Source of the DNA: Ipomoea triloba | Taxonomy: Eukaryota; Streptophyta; Magnoliopsida; Solanales; Convolvulaceae | NCBI RefSeq assembly: GCF_003576645.1 | Contig: NC_044919.1 | Coordinates: 31,107,468 to 31,171,467, forward strand | DNA: 64,000 nucleotides | Direction: 5' to 3' | Part shown: positions 35,829 to 48,891 of the stretch, piece by piece | Position numbering within the stretch: position 1 is the first letter of the stretch | Layout: each line of letters opens with the position of its first letter | The notes under the pieces: generated by a model | The model's database searches: none | What the model was told of the DNA's origin: nothing | Seen by the model: only the letters and a program-made list of their open reading frames with translations | Translations under genes and position numbers: made by a program

Positions 35829-36400
35829 CTCCACCGACTGCACGCCGATTGCACGAGTGCTCGGTGCCCGTGTATGCCGACGAGATGGTCCTTCCCAAGC
35901 ATCTACGACCTGTCAAGAATGTTGTGGCACGTGGCAAGCAAGCCGCCGTCCCCGAATCACCCTCTTTGCATGCGCAACACGTGTACGTCATACCGCCCTC
36001 TCGGCATGTAACTCCTTTCTCTCTTAATTAATATCGCATTTATGGCAGTGATGAAGAGATTTTGGACAACTTCACCTACTCTCTCCACCGACCGCACGCT
36101 GATTGCATAAGTGTTCGGTGTCCGTGCATGTCGACGAGATGGTCCTTCCCGAGCAGCTCCGCTTTGGTTGATAAAGCTTCCCAATGCAGTAACCAGTCAA
36201 GAATCTTGTGGCACGTAGCAAGCAAGGCGCTGTTCCCGAGTCACCCATGCGCAACACGTGTACGTCATGACGCCCTCTCGGCATGTATCTCCTTTCTTCC
36301 TTAATTAATATCACATTTATGGCAGTGGTGAAGATACTTTGGATTACTTCACCTACTTTCTCCACCGACTGCACGCCAATCGCACGAGTGCTCGATGCCC
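35829..36400. repeat. GC-rich tandem repeat, about 2.2 units of 254-277 bp
   Basis: Units start with CTCCACCGACTGCACGCC or variants at 35829, 36083 and 36360. Shared blocks include GACGAGATGGTCCTTCCC, GCGCAACACGTGTACGTCAT and GCCCTCTCGGCATGTA. The two full units hold a CACGTG G-box (35978-35983 and 36255-36260) beside ACGTCA. A further CACGTG lies at 35938. The array ends near ATGAGGATGCTCTAA, the inverse of the GAGCATCC-type element end. No plausible protein is encoded. Confidence 0.8.
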
Positions 36401-36429
36401 AAAAAATCATAAATGAGGATGCTCTAAGT

Positions 36430-37159
36430 ACTTGTTTGACCAAGATTATACTCATATGATTTCCTTATTTGACAAAGAAAAGCATCCCAAGGCAACTCTA
36501 GTAGCTTAACTTTGTTAGCCTACTTGGTTAATTAATAACCACATGATTTCAAATTTGATTCTTAATGAGAGTGACTATTAACTTTCTTTGTTTGAGTTAG
36601 CCAATTATAAACAACCTATACTAATTTCTCTAGTCGCTCATAAGAAAAAAATATTATTATTATTTACTTTTTGGAGCCATAAGGTCTTCGATTTTTACCC
36701 ATGCCATATGGTCGATCTCGTTGGATACGGTCTTCATAATACAATTTATCTTTTCTATGTGGTTTGTGAACTGTTACAAAAGAGCAGAGTTTATCCAATA
36801 TACATTATCAGATAGTGATTACGAGATTTTCAAATTTATGATATCAAATAGTAACAATCCGGATCTGAGCAGATGGTAGGTAGTGTGGTAACACTAAGCG
36901 TTGTGCCAATACACTTATTATAGCACCGCCTTATTAAGGAGCAACAATTATGAAGGGTCAACACACTTATGCAGGAAATCGCCGCAATTATTAGGACTTT
37001 ATAGTTAGTAGTTACTATCGTAATTGTTATACTTACATAGTCCAATATAAAAGCTAGACTATTATGATAGGTGGGGACATGCTCAAACTTGTACTAGGAC
37101 CATCAAGCAATATTACTTATTACTTTTTTAGTGATTACTTTATTATTACATTCTTACCG

Positions 37160-37195
<36 letters not shown>

Positions 37196-38772
37196 TGTAT
37201 ATATGTATGTATACATATGCATTCGGTATTGACTCTTTGTGTTTCAACAGATTTAAAAAGTATGTATGAAAATATACTATAATATCATAGAGTCGATAAT
37301 ACTCAAAAATAAGAAATATATTTAAACTTTTGGACATTATTGAGGATTTTAGTATTCGCGAGAAGAATTTGTTTTCGATCAAGTTCGCCTATGGGTGGTC
37401 CAAAAAATTGGGTCGAGCCCATCACTCTGAATTAGACAAGTGATAACATTGAAATAGTAGTACAAATGTAGATCAATAATATTATCCCATTCGAATACAA
37501 AAGAATAATATTTTCTATTCCAACTAAACTAAATCTTAAGAGAGCAGGCTACATCCGAAAATCTAGTCTTGAGTAATGATACATAATTAATACGGACCTA
37601 CCTAAGCTTTTCTTAGATTTAAGTTCCTGAAGAAAACTTTGTATCGGTTGCTTTTGCCCATGATTGACAGGACGCCCTGGACCGCTATATATACATTACT
37701 TTCAACTAAAAATCGTTCATTCTCTCCGTTATAATATTAGGTTTGGGAGTAATGTTATACACACACTCAAATTTTATTTCATCTTTTATTCTCTGTTTAC
37801 ATTGTGTAATTTATTTATTTTGGAAAAAAAAATATTCAGTTTTTATTATTCTTATTTTCTGACAAAAAAATCATGTGTAACTAGAATTTTATTCAATTCG
37901 AGCCCTAGATAATCTTTTTCTATGGTTTGGTAGCCCACCACATGGTCCACAATATCGATTGCCGTTTAGTAATCTCTCTGAATATTTTTCCTACGTTTCA
38001 CCTAAAAATGGGGATTCTATTTAATGATTTATCTTCACATAATAGTACGAGTACAGTACTATTTAAATAAATGCAAGAAAAGGGAAGAATACAGTACTTG
38101 ACAAGAAATCCAATACCGTACAGTCAGAAGTTGTCTCAATCAAGAGTTCCCTTTGCTTATCGATGCACGCTCGTTACCACTGTTAAAGAACGCAATACAA
38201 AAACATTATTGTGTTATGGGCAAATTTTTTTTAAAGATTTTGTTGGGTCTGATTGAAAAGTAATGAGAGCAGAAATGACACAACACTAGAGTAACAACGA
38301 TCACGCTGCCCGATAACTTCTTCCGTTCATCCAAGCAAACAATCAAACTAAGATATTTTTACCGTCTTTCTATGGACCACCAACAATAAGATTACCGCGG
38401 CCATCTAGGACACCGTGACACTGGGAATGCAAATGGTCGATTATAACCCCCACCCCAAAATGGTATTCAAATGCAGTTACTATAATAATAATATAATAAA
38501 GTGAAGAAGTTGGTAACCTACAAGGACAAAAAAAATATTAAATGCTCCAACAAATGAAGAACTAACAGCAGCTGTCAAATAGATGGATGATTCATAATTC
38601 AAATGTCCATTTGGTCAAAAACTACAAAAGCAACAGCATTGACGGTTTTTCATTAAGCCAACTAAAGCACTAACCACTACCGGGTTATACTGTGTACCAG
38701 TACTAGTCAACAGGGTAAATTAGAGACAACAATAAAAGTAAAGTAACAGGGAACTTTGAGATCCAACGGCTT
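36430..38772. other. Intergenic, no gene recognised
   Basis: AT-rich sequence with an (AT)n tract at 37162-37192 followed by GTATGTAT repeats. The right end should hold the 3' UTR of the glyoxalase-like gene. Confidence 0.4.
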
Positions 38773-39778
38773 TCATGCCTCCACGTCAGCGCACTTCTTC
38801 GCCGGGGAGCAAATCAACCATACATTGCCATACGGGTCCTTCACCTTGCCCACGCGACCGCCGCAGCACGCACCTTCACCACCCTCAACAATCTCACCGT
38901 CGGCGACAGCGCCGGCAGTCACAGCGTTAGCAACAGCAGCATCGACGTCCTCGGTCTCCAGGCAGTAAACACCAGTGGTCAACCCGCCCTTGACACTGAT
39001 AAAATCACAAAACAATATCGGATATCACGTCAATCGCACACGCGTATTAGAGCAGGAGCTTAAATAACTGAACTATAGCTCAATAATGGCGTTAAAGAAG
39101 GATCTCCGTATAACAGCAAAATCTAAATTGACAATACGGACGCATGGCAGAGGAAAATAGAAACGTAACAGAAAAAAATATCACAAACAGCAAAAAGATA
39201 AAACGGAAGACAACAAAATCCAAATAATAACTCCTCACATACGTATACGTGCAGATACATACATACATGTACGCTTGAACATATGCTGGTATGCGAATCA
39301 TCTTGCCGTAGAATACATTTGAACGCAAAAAATATATATACAGTAAAAAAATAGCGTGATTAACACATATTAAAGTGAAGACGAAGGAGAAAACATAGCA
39401 AACCAGTAAATCGGCTTCTAAATGCACAGATCCATAGATCACTAACATGAAATGAGTAAATAAAGACATATACAGTCAAATTAAACGAAACATTTGAACT
39501 CACGGGGCAGAGGAGTCCTCAGTTAGGTCAGAAACGAGGAACACGGTGGAACCGAGCTTGAGTTCAGCAGAGAGAATGAGAGGTTGTTCCTGTTCAGCCT
39601 TCCTCTTGGGGTGCATGACACGGCTGACTTCCTCGGCACCAAACGCCGCCTTGTAGAACAGGACGGCGTCGTTTCCCTTCGGCGCTTCCACGAAGAGCTG
39701 AGGCTTCAGAGCAGTGAACTTCACAACCTTAGGGGAACCATTCTCGCAACCACCGTTCTGAGCATCCTGAGCAGCCAT
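38773..39778 (-). CDS. Glyoxalase/VOC-fold protein, At5g48480-like
   Basis: Minus-strand exons 39778-39504 and 38995-38773 join to 165 residues, very close to Arabidopsis At5g48480. I use the ATG at 39778 (MAAQDAQNGG). Two half-sites of the VOC fold are visible. Exon 1 contains KPQLFVEAPKGNDAVLFYKAAFGAEE and the beta strand STVFLVSD. Exon 2 contains GVYCLETEDVDAAVANAVTAGA and the ending VGKVKDPYGNVWLIC, the most typical stretch of the superfamily. Lactoylglutathione lyase activity should not be assumed: members of this branch often lack the full set of metal ligands, and the substrate is unknown. The protein is small and without a signal peptide, so probably cytosolic. Confidence 0.9.
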
Positions 39779-39897
39779 CACTCACCACCGGCAGGGAGAA
39801 ACAGAATAAGGAGATAGTGAAGAAAGCTTTAAAAATGGCAGAAAAAGAGAAATCAGAAAGGGATAAAAGCGATATGGGATAGGCACATATCCAGGGA

Positions 39898-39905
39898 TAC
39901 TTATA
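39898..39905 (-). promoter_or_regulatory. TATA box of the glyoxalase-like gene
   Basis: TATAAGTA on the minus strand lies 120 bases upstream of the ATG, giving a leader of about 90 bases. Confidence 0.5.
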
Positions 39906-42900
39906 GGAAGGGACGGAGCGAACCGGTTGTGCTTTCCAGGGACAAAGTGGGGAATAAAAAAATCTTTCTCACCCTTTTCGCCCTCACTCCACGAACCTAT
40001 TTACGAGTTTGCCACTGAAATAGTACACTCAGAAGGACAATACGGGGATTTCACGTACCAGACTCTAAAATTGTTCTTGTGCTCTTTTTGTCATTTTACC
40101 GCACCCATCGAAGCAGAGGCTATCACGTGTCATTAATGTTACTTACACGTCAGTGACAAAATCAGCGTGAGTGAAGTTTTGTTGAGAAAATGTAGGGGTA
40201 CCTTATAGGACACGCAACTTTTATTGCAATGACAAACATGTCCTCTGCTTCAATGCCGAGGTCCAGATGGAATATGGACCATAATCATTTAATTTGCGCT
40301 AGATAATGGACTTCAGAAGTAATAGTGACAGGCCCACTAGTTTGGGTCAATTGAAAGCAAAATTTTATAGGATTGGCTAAGCAGCAAAATATTTATGAAG
40401 TTGACTTGTCAATTGTAAATGCAACTACAAGTCCTGTTAGCCTAGATTCATGCAACAACAATAAAATATCAAGAAGACTGGTGTGTGTTGGGAGAACAAT
40501 TAAGGCTACCAATGTTTCACCCAAAAACAAAGGCTACAAATTTGTAAAATTCAGTTGTCATTTAAGCGATATCACTAAGATTGAGTAGCGTTAATTGCAT
40601 TTTTAGTAAGCTACTTCACTTGTAAAACAAATAATTGACTAATATTAAATCAAACAATGTCACACTCTTCAAACCATTTTTGTCAATTGTTGCAAACTCA
40701 CAACAAAGCCATCGATGGTCACAACCCAATTCACCCTTCGCCTTTTACCACCCATCACCAACCAATTGTCAAAACCGATTGATAGGTTGAGACGAGTCAC
40801 ACCTCACTAGTGATGAAGCTTGTTGTTGCTCCATCCTTGTCATCGCTAGATCAGAGTCTAAGAGATTTTACCATTACCAATTTTACCATTTGATTTTAAT
40901 GTTTCATTTTTGGTCCCAAAGACTTTGAGACTAAGTTAGGACTAAACTGAGACGTAGAGTAGAAATTTGAATGATGCGTCATCAATGCTATAGCTATTGC
41001 ATGTAATCCAATTATGGGCTAGACTGAGACATGCTCTCGTGTCTATTTGTCGATCCACATTAGCCATCGGTCCCAAAACAATTGTGATTTTTCACCCTTT
41101 TAATAAATTTAATTGTACTTTTAATTACTTAGACTATGTTAAAATGATGCATGCAAAGACGATCAAATTAATAAAAATAAATACATAACTACATATAAGT
41201 GTGATCTTTTAATGCAATAATCATGTTACGTGCCTAATTGCCCTCGATTACTCTTTTGGAGCCAAAAAATCTCATTCTTGATACTCCGAATTAAAGAAGA
41301 AGATTGGAATGCAACTTTATATATACCTGCAGCATTGCTTTACCAAGAATGTATGTTATCTATCCCTTGTACTTTTTATAAAGGTAAAAGCCAATCCGTG
41401 GTAGCTTTCTAAAGTATATATGCCCTTAAATCAATAAAAGAGATCAAGATTTCTGATCCACTACTACATAGGAAGTGAATAACAGTGGATGAGATAAATG
41501 ACCACACACACACACATATATATATATATGTTGCAGCCCGCTGGAGTCACAAACTCAGTCATAACTATGCCACAAAAGTTAACTCATGAATCACAAATTC
41601 AATACTAATTACAGTACTACACTACAAAAGTTAACTCATCGGTGTAGATTTCAGAACCAACAACCGAGAACACTGTACTAGGATATATAGAAGAGAAGAG
41701 ACAGGGACAAAAGGGTGTAGTACTAGGTTAAAAACATGTCAGGTGGAAGTCCAGGAAGGGTGATGAGTTGTTATTGTTTGATGATTATATTTATCGTGTT
41801 TTGTTTGACAGGATAGTTAATCGTCACATAGTTTGCACTTGACCCACCTGGTTTGGTAGATTGAACTTGTCATTGTTGACTGAAAATTATATCTCTTCAT
41901 CAAGAATCATTAGGCCGGCTATGTATGTCCTGAATGATATATGCTTCAAGTCAAGAATTTATATTTACTTACTTACCGGAAAAGCTTGCAATCACTGTTT
42001 GAAAGTATGCTTTGAGTGAATCCATCTTATAACTTTTAACCTGAATTTGCTTAAAGTTAATCGGTTCAAATTAAAAAGACTAATAAACAATCTCAAAGTA
42101 TTGAACTTGGAATTTTATACAGAATAATTACTAAGCCAACTTTCACACCAATTTGATATGAGCTCGCTATCAAGTCAAGAACTGGCCATGCAAGTTTTGA
42201 TTGGAAACATTATTGAATCTGGGGGTCTCCGACATCAATTTCCTTAGCCATCAAGCAGGTACAGTTAATGTGGCCATGTGGAAATAGGTTCTTGTTCAAA
42301 CAATATACTTACACTGCACTTTCTTCCTGAATGGACTTCTGATGACTGATATAGCCCAAAATGAGGTCAAAGTCAATGAAACTATATCAAGTGAGGTATC
42401 TCATAGCTAGTCTCTTAAAAGTTATTTGATATATAATATAATGAAGTTTTTAGTGTTTCTGATCTGACATCTCTCCTAATGAAAAACTCGAGTATGAATA
42501 ATTATCTATGTTTTCTTTGCAATAATGGTCAAATAAACCAGCCATCTAATTATACACAAAAATGCAATTAGGTCATTGAACTAAAAAATACAATTGAGTC
42601 TCTTATAACAAAACAAACAAAAAATGCAATTGATCACAAATTGACTTGGTTACCTCTTAGTTTGCTGACGTGGAGATTTCCTATTAAAAATTAATTATTT
42701 TTTATTATTTTAATAATTTTAAATAACAAAATATTTAAATTAAAAAATAATTTAAAAAAAAAACAAGATTTTGCTTCGCATGCTGTCGGAGACGAAGAAG
42801 GTTATTCATCTCCAGCAGGGAGACGAAGAGGTCTCCAACCTTTGGTTCAATTGCATCATTTTACGTTGTTCAGAGACCACATTACATTTTTTTTTTCAAA

Positions 42901-43139
42901 TTCAATGGCCATTTTGTATTTTCGTGTGTAGTTCGATAGCTTATTTAACCCTTATTTTGTTTTCTTTTTAACACGATGGAACTGGAGTAGGAGATATCGA
43001 AGTCTTTTTGTAATATATATATATATATATATATATATATCAAACATCTCTCCAAACTAAAAAAAAAAACAAAAATTAGGGTATAAAAAATTATGTTTTG
43101 TCATAAATTTATAGGTGGTAGTCCACTTTGTCTTTTTTT
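39906..43139. other. Long intergenic region, no gene recognised
   Basis: AT-rich. Includes (CA)n/(TA)n at 41501-41529 and (AT)n at 43012-43040. No open frame resembles a known protein. Confidence 0.4.
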
Positions 43140-43455
43140 AGTAGAATATCTATATTTGGTCCTAGTATTATGGCATACCATTTTCGGTCATCCTACACAA
43201 AATTGTTGAAATAACTTTAAATACAAGGACATCTTGATCTCTCTCTCTCTTTATTTTAATACAAAATAGTTGACCTGTTATATTTTTTAATTTTTACTCT
43301 TTTTTTTTAAAGCCTAATTTGAAAATTGAAAATTTCCTTGTATTTAATGAAGTTTAAACAAATTTGTTATTGAAAATGACCAAAATAGTCCTGTCACAAT
43401 AATACTAATGACCAAATAGGGATGTTATGGAAAAAATAGAGTAGAATAACACCTA
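43140..43455. repeat. Imperfect fold-back repeat
   Basis: TTTGGTCCTAGTATTATGG near the left pairs loosely with the inverse of AATACTAATGACCAAATAGG on the right. CTTTAAATACAAGG and CTTGTATTTAATGAAG form an inner pair. Arms are diverged. Confidence 0.4.
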
Positions 43456-45640
43456 TAATTTTTTTTTTTTTTTGTGTCGACATAACAAAACTGAAGATAT
43501 TGAAGTCTTTCGTAATATTATATATTATATATTTCATATATTTCAAACATATGAAACACAAAAAGGGACTTGAAGTTGATTAAGAAACCATATTGGTAGG
43601 TGTTCTTTCCACCGGAAGACAGAGACATCTCAAGCTGGTTCACCCAAGGGACCATCATCACGTTTGCTTTGTACTATTGTTAGGTTATTAATTTGATCTC
43701 CAATAAATATATATACACACACACCTAAGATAAGCATTTAAAAAATTAGATATTCAAGCACGGCCTTTAAAAAAATATAGTAATAATGTAATATAATTAA
43801 GATTGTTTTCTTAAAAGAATATTGGATGTATTTTAACATTTTCACTCCTTGTGTGCGCAAGAAAAAGTATTCTAATCTCCTATACATTTTTAAAACACTT
43901 TCAAATCTACGACACTTAATACATAAAGTTCATCTCCTTACTCAGAAAAAATCTGAATTCACATTTAATACCGAATTCATATATAACACTCACAATAATG
44001 TCTCGAAATAACAATTTACATTATTATTTGTGTCTAATAATAATAAAGCAAATCAATCAGCAGAATCATAGCCTAATGCTGTGGCCAATCAATGGGAATG
44101 ATGTGAATTATATTGTATTCAAGATCAAATCACATAAGTAAAACCCATGTGTGGTTTGACCCTACCTGCCATGCTACATTGATCTCATTCCCTTCCCAGT
44201 TTTGATATATATATATTGGCCTAATGATTTTTGGTGTTTGGACCTCAATTTGCACATGCCCCACTATTGGCAAAAACCCCCTTTTTCTCTTTCTCCTTTT
44301 GTGTAAAGCTATGGTACTTCTAGACATTCAGAGTTTCTGTAGATATGAACTCTACAAAGATTGGCTCACCATATCTTCTTGCTTAATTGGCCCAGGCCAG
44401 CCCATACTGTTTCTGATAAGTAATTCAATTCGTACCCATATGACTAGTTTAATTAGTTTTTGAGTAACGGATCGATTAAGAACAAGGACACATGGTCGAG
44501 TCATGAACATTGTAATGTGGGAGTTTCACATAATATTAGTGGAATCCTTGTAGACACTAGTCCTTTGAACCGTTGAGTTGATTTATCTCTCCACTTTGGA
44601 TCATAGTGTGTGGATCCTAGGATAAGAAAGTTTCGTCTTTTAGGGTAACGACAAGTAATTAAGTTCACTCTTAATCTATCTTGTCAAGTACGAGCTAGAT
44701 AAATAGTTTGTTTTTAGGATTATCTTTTCGGTTCAACAGGACTAGACGAGTTAAGCATATTATTACCACGCACTATGAAAGACTAGTCCAACAAATAGAA
44801 AAGCCTTTTAAACGACCTAGGTAAGTGATTGTATAGTTGATGTGGGATCGTATCCATTTGGTTCAGTGTTAACCCCATTGGCTGGCTCCACTTCCACATT
44901 AGGTCTGTCCATGGATTAAGTGATTAACAACGCCGGATTTGACCACGTGAGGTGCTATTCTTTTTTTATTTTTTATTTTTTTATTTTTGTGACAAAAATG
45001 CCTCACAGCTATGCACATCGAGATTATTTGGGACACTTGATTACTTTCTTTAATTTTTTTCCCGAATAAAACTATAATAATATGGATATTTATGTTATTC
45101 TCTAATTGTTTGTTTTTTAATGTTTTGGTTTTCGTGGTTGGAATGTGCTTCCAACAAGAAATACAATAATGTCTTTTCTTTTTCCTTTTAAAATAAATAA
45201 AAAAAATGAAAAAGTATATGGTTACCAAGAAAAAAAATACTAGCTATATATCACGAATAAGGCACTTGACTTAACCAAGAAAGTCAATAGGTAGACAATT
45301 CTCATAGGAAGTCAAACTTAGATCCTTGTAGATATCAAACCAACAATCAGACCAACTTAGTTGGAAAGAACATTACACTCTAAATAATTAAGTTTAAAAT
45401 GAAAATATGCAGGTATATATATATATTCCAATTTAATTATAGGTCATGTTTGAACTCTAAGAATGTAATTACTTTAAAACCCATTGAGCTTATTTTGACT
45501 CAGCTCATATGCATATCTAAATAAGACAATACAATTGTAAATTGTTTAATTACTTTATAATACAAAATAATTACTTAAGTGTGATTTAATAAAATATTAC
45601 CCTATAAAAATTTATTTTAAAATTTATAAGGAAGGGTTAG

Positions 45641-45692
<52 letters not shown>

Positions 45693-46360
45693 GGGTGCTG
45701 AATAAAAATTCACAATCACTACATGAAGGTGTGTTAGGTAAATTCTGAACATGTGTAATAGCGTGCAAATCATGCATAAAATGTCAAATCAAAATAAGAA
45801 AACATACAACAAAACTGACTAAGAAAATATTGATAAAAATTATACTTGTGACTTTTGTATACCATAATTATGTTTCATACACGTAGTGATCCATTTTGGG
45901 AAGGGTTAGAATTATTGTGGTCATCATAAATTGACGTCCCCACGATTCATAGGAATCATGGAATGCAAAAAGAAGCATTCATGTTCTTCCAAATTCAGTA
46001 GGATGCTTTTTCTTTATTTATTTATTTTAGTTTATTTTCCAGAAGAATGTCATTTCAAATTTCAATTAATGTTGGGTTTGATTTTACGAAAATGCTACAA
46101 TGTTCATGACTTCATGTCCATGCACCACAGTCCATAGCGTGAGAGCCGTTATGTCATATTTTTCAAACTTTTCTTAAAGCGGCCTTTCTTCTTACGTGGT
46201 CCCCGCAATTGAAAACCCGGACTGTATAAATCCCCTCGCGTAAAATGACGAAATTACTCCTCTCATTTCAATGGTGGCCCACATACCCATTCACCACTAC
46301 TTGACTGCCCGTTGGGTCAAATATTCCACCGAATTTGTTTAGAAGCACTAATTAGGTTTA
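43456..46360. other. Intergenic, no gene recognised
   Basis: AT-rich with an (ATT)n tract of about 17 units at 45642-45692. Open frames are short and unlike known proteins. Confidence 0.4.
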
Positions 46361-46543
46361 ATAATAATAAGCCACTTCATCATCGACAAAGTTGGTAACT
46401 GTCAAGAAATCAATTCAATTGATCGAAAAATTAACTTAATAATATATAATAATAATAATAATAATAAGCCACTTCGTCATCAGACAAGGTTAGTAACTGT
46501 CAAGAAATCAGTTCAATTGATCAGAGAATTAACATAATAATTA
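46361..46543. repeat. Two-copy tandem repeat, 97-bp period
   Basis: GCCACTTC-TCATC-GACAA-GTT-GTAACTGTCAAGAAATCA starts at 46371 and recurs at 46468. An AAT microsatellite lies before each copy and may have primed the duplication. Confidence 0.85.
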
Positions 46544-47279
46544 GTATAATATTTTAATTTTGTACATTAGCCCAGAAGACCAGTGAAAGAGGTAGATCGC
46601 AGGAATTCCTCCCCCAAACTCATACCTAGGCACCTAGCTAGTGCACAAAACACGGTCAAATTTATATATATCTCACTTTTTATAGTCCTTGGTGGAATTT
46701 GAACCATTCAACGACTGTTAGCAAACAAAGCTTATCAATTGAGTTGTGCCTAGTAACAAATGTTTAGATTTATTATTGTTGTGCATTTGGTTTACTCAAC
46801 CTGTGATATGGATGCTAAGTGTTAACTTTTAAATACTGTCTACCAACAATTATAATCCAGTCAAGTCAAACAAAATGATTAAACAGTATAATTGTGTATA
46901 ATTAACAAACAAGAAAATCTAATACTCCGTATAAATATGTTGAATTTTAAGCATTTAAATATAGTTATTATAATGTATAAAAAGTTTTATAATTTTTAAA
47001 CCAATAAATCTATACATTTTGGATGATACATGTTAGTTTGTTTCTCTATTTGGAAAACAAGCTCATATTTATGACAAAATTTTACCTTAGATTTCTCAAG
47101 AGTAGACTGAGTAGTAGTATAAGAAATATAATGCTATTATACTTGAAAAATAAAATTATACTAATTTTAAATAATAAGTAAAATTTGACCAAATTTAAAA
47201 AGCAATGGAATAGGAAGTGATTAACATACTCGAGATACCAAAATAAATTTACTAATTGATGAGAGTTGTGAATATGTAG

Positions 47280-47555
47280 GGATGACAATGGTTCAGGGTG
47301 GGTCGGGGAGGGCTACATCCATCACCTGACTCACCTTACATTTTCTCCACCCACCCCTCCCCCCTCCCCCGAACCCGAATTGGGTGGACTTTTTCAGAAC
47401 CCACCTCCACCTTACCTATAATGATCAATTGTATACGATTGGTGTCGTTAAAGCACGTGGGTGGGGCAAGGACCACCAAAGCCCTCCCGTTAGCAAGGCG
47501 GGCTGCCAGTTTTGCATGATTAAAAAGGGTTAGCCTGCCCTATCGCCTTGCCCCT
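47280..47555. other. GC-rich repeat-like segment
   Basis: GATGACAATGGTTCAGGGTGGGTCGGGG on the left and CTGCCCTATCGCCTTGCCCC on the right bracket a C-rich centre, unlike the AT-rich flanks. It resembles small plant transposon derivatives with GGGGATGACAATGG-type starts, but no clean ends were found. Confidence 0.3.
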
Positions 47556-47872
47556 TAGAGCATCCTCATCAATGGGGTTATTTCACGGTATAAGCGGAGT
47601 TTTTTTTTAAGTGTGATTAGGAAAGAGAAAATGGGAGGGGAGGGAAAAAATAATAAACAAATCTGATTTAAAAGAAAAAAAAAAGAATGTTAGGCGCGCC
47701 GCAGGCGCAACAAGCATTTAATTTGTTTGGTACAAAGTTACTGTACCATGAACCAACATTTGCAGAGCGTTTATTTTCTTCTCTTTCCTATGCTCTCACT
47801 CCTCCACCTGTACACACACTGTTCCAATCACCCCAAAAAAACCGCTGATATTCATGCTCTTAGGCTTGTAAG
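47556..47872. mobile_element. MITE of the GAGCATCC family
   Basis: The left end GAGCATCCTCATC and the right end GATATTCATGCTC are imperfect inverted repeats. TTA lies directly outside each end, suggesting a PIF/Harbinger-type target duplication. The interior AGTGTGATTAGGAAAGAGAAAATGGGAGGGGA also occurs, diverged, near 32210. Confidence 0.55.
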
Positions 47873-48891
47873 TTATGCTAGGGTCTCCCATGTTCTAAAA
47901 ATTTTGAAATTGATTAAAAGTTAATAAGTGTATACTAAAATAATTTAAAGAGTTTTAAAAAATGTTATTATATTTGTTAAACATAATAATAACCTATATA
48001 AAGTAATAAGCCATAATAATAGTCAAATAGATAATGCATTAATTCATATGTCAATAATAAATCATTTATATAATTTACTAATTATTAATAATTTTTTAAA
48101 TAAATAAATATAATATAAAATTAGACGGACTTGGCGGCCACCATGCCAACCTATCCTGATAGGTTTAGTCCGTTTCGACAGATCTATATAAGATATTCGT
48201 ACAAGACATTCATCGAGACGATGCCAACTTGTGTAAAAAGGGAAGAAATAAGTGAAAAAAATGTATAGTTTAATTATAAATAGAAGATACACTTTTGCAA
48301 AAAATAAATAAAAAAATAGAAGATACATGACATGATATGGTATGCTTAATCATCAATTTTGTTCTGTTTAACAGTGTAATTACTGTAGTAGATAATTGTG
48401 GTGCAGTGTTAAGAGAGCCCCAGCCATGTGACGGCAATTAATTATAGTTTTAAAACAACTCAAGAATGAGTCAATGAGGAGATTAAAGTAACCGTTACCA
48501 TAGTAGGAACTTACTAATTTTGCAGCCTTTTAACTTTTTCCATTAACTTGTAATAATTACCACTAACTGCTTTGATTAGTTTAATTTAAAAAGGGAGAAG
48601 AAGTTTAATTAAAAAAGGAGCGCTTAGAACGGTAGTTGCAGCGCATAATATCGGTTATCAACAGGGACAAAACGGTCATAATTTGAATTCCACAGGACAC
48701 CTTTCACGCTGCCAGCTCTGCTTCGTCCCCAGTGTGTGTGGATACTAGTCGCTCTCCTGTTCCGTTTGGCCTTCATAAGACTTCTCTCGCGGATCTTAGT
48801 GAGAGAAACGAAGGATCACAAAAACGCAACAGAACGAACAGCTTTGGAGAGCTAAGTTCTCTGAAGTGAAATCGAGATTTGGATCGAAAGA
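47873..48891. other. Fimbrin upstream region
   Basis: AT-rich up to about 48640, then more mixed sequence with a CT-rich leader near 48750-48890. This should be the fimbrin promoter and 5' UTR; no clear TATA box was seen. Confidence 0.4.

Noticed and set aside
36072..36455. Minus-strand frame of 127 codons
   Set aside because: It runs through the GC-rich tandem repeat and matches no family; the repeat units do not keep one frame.
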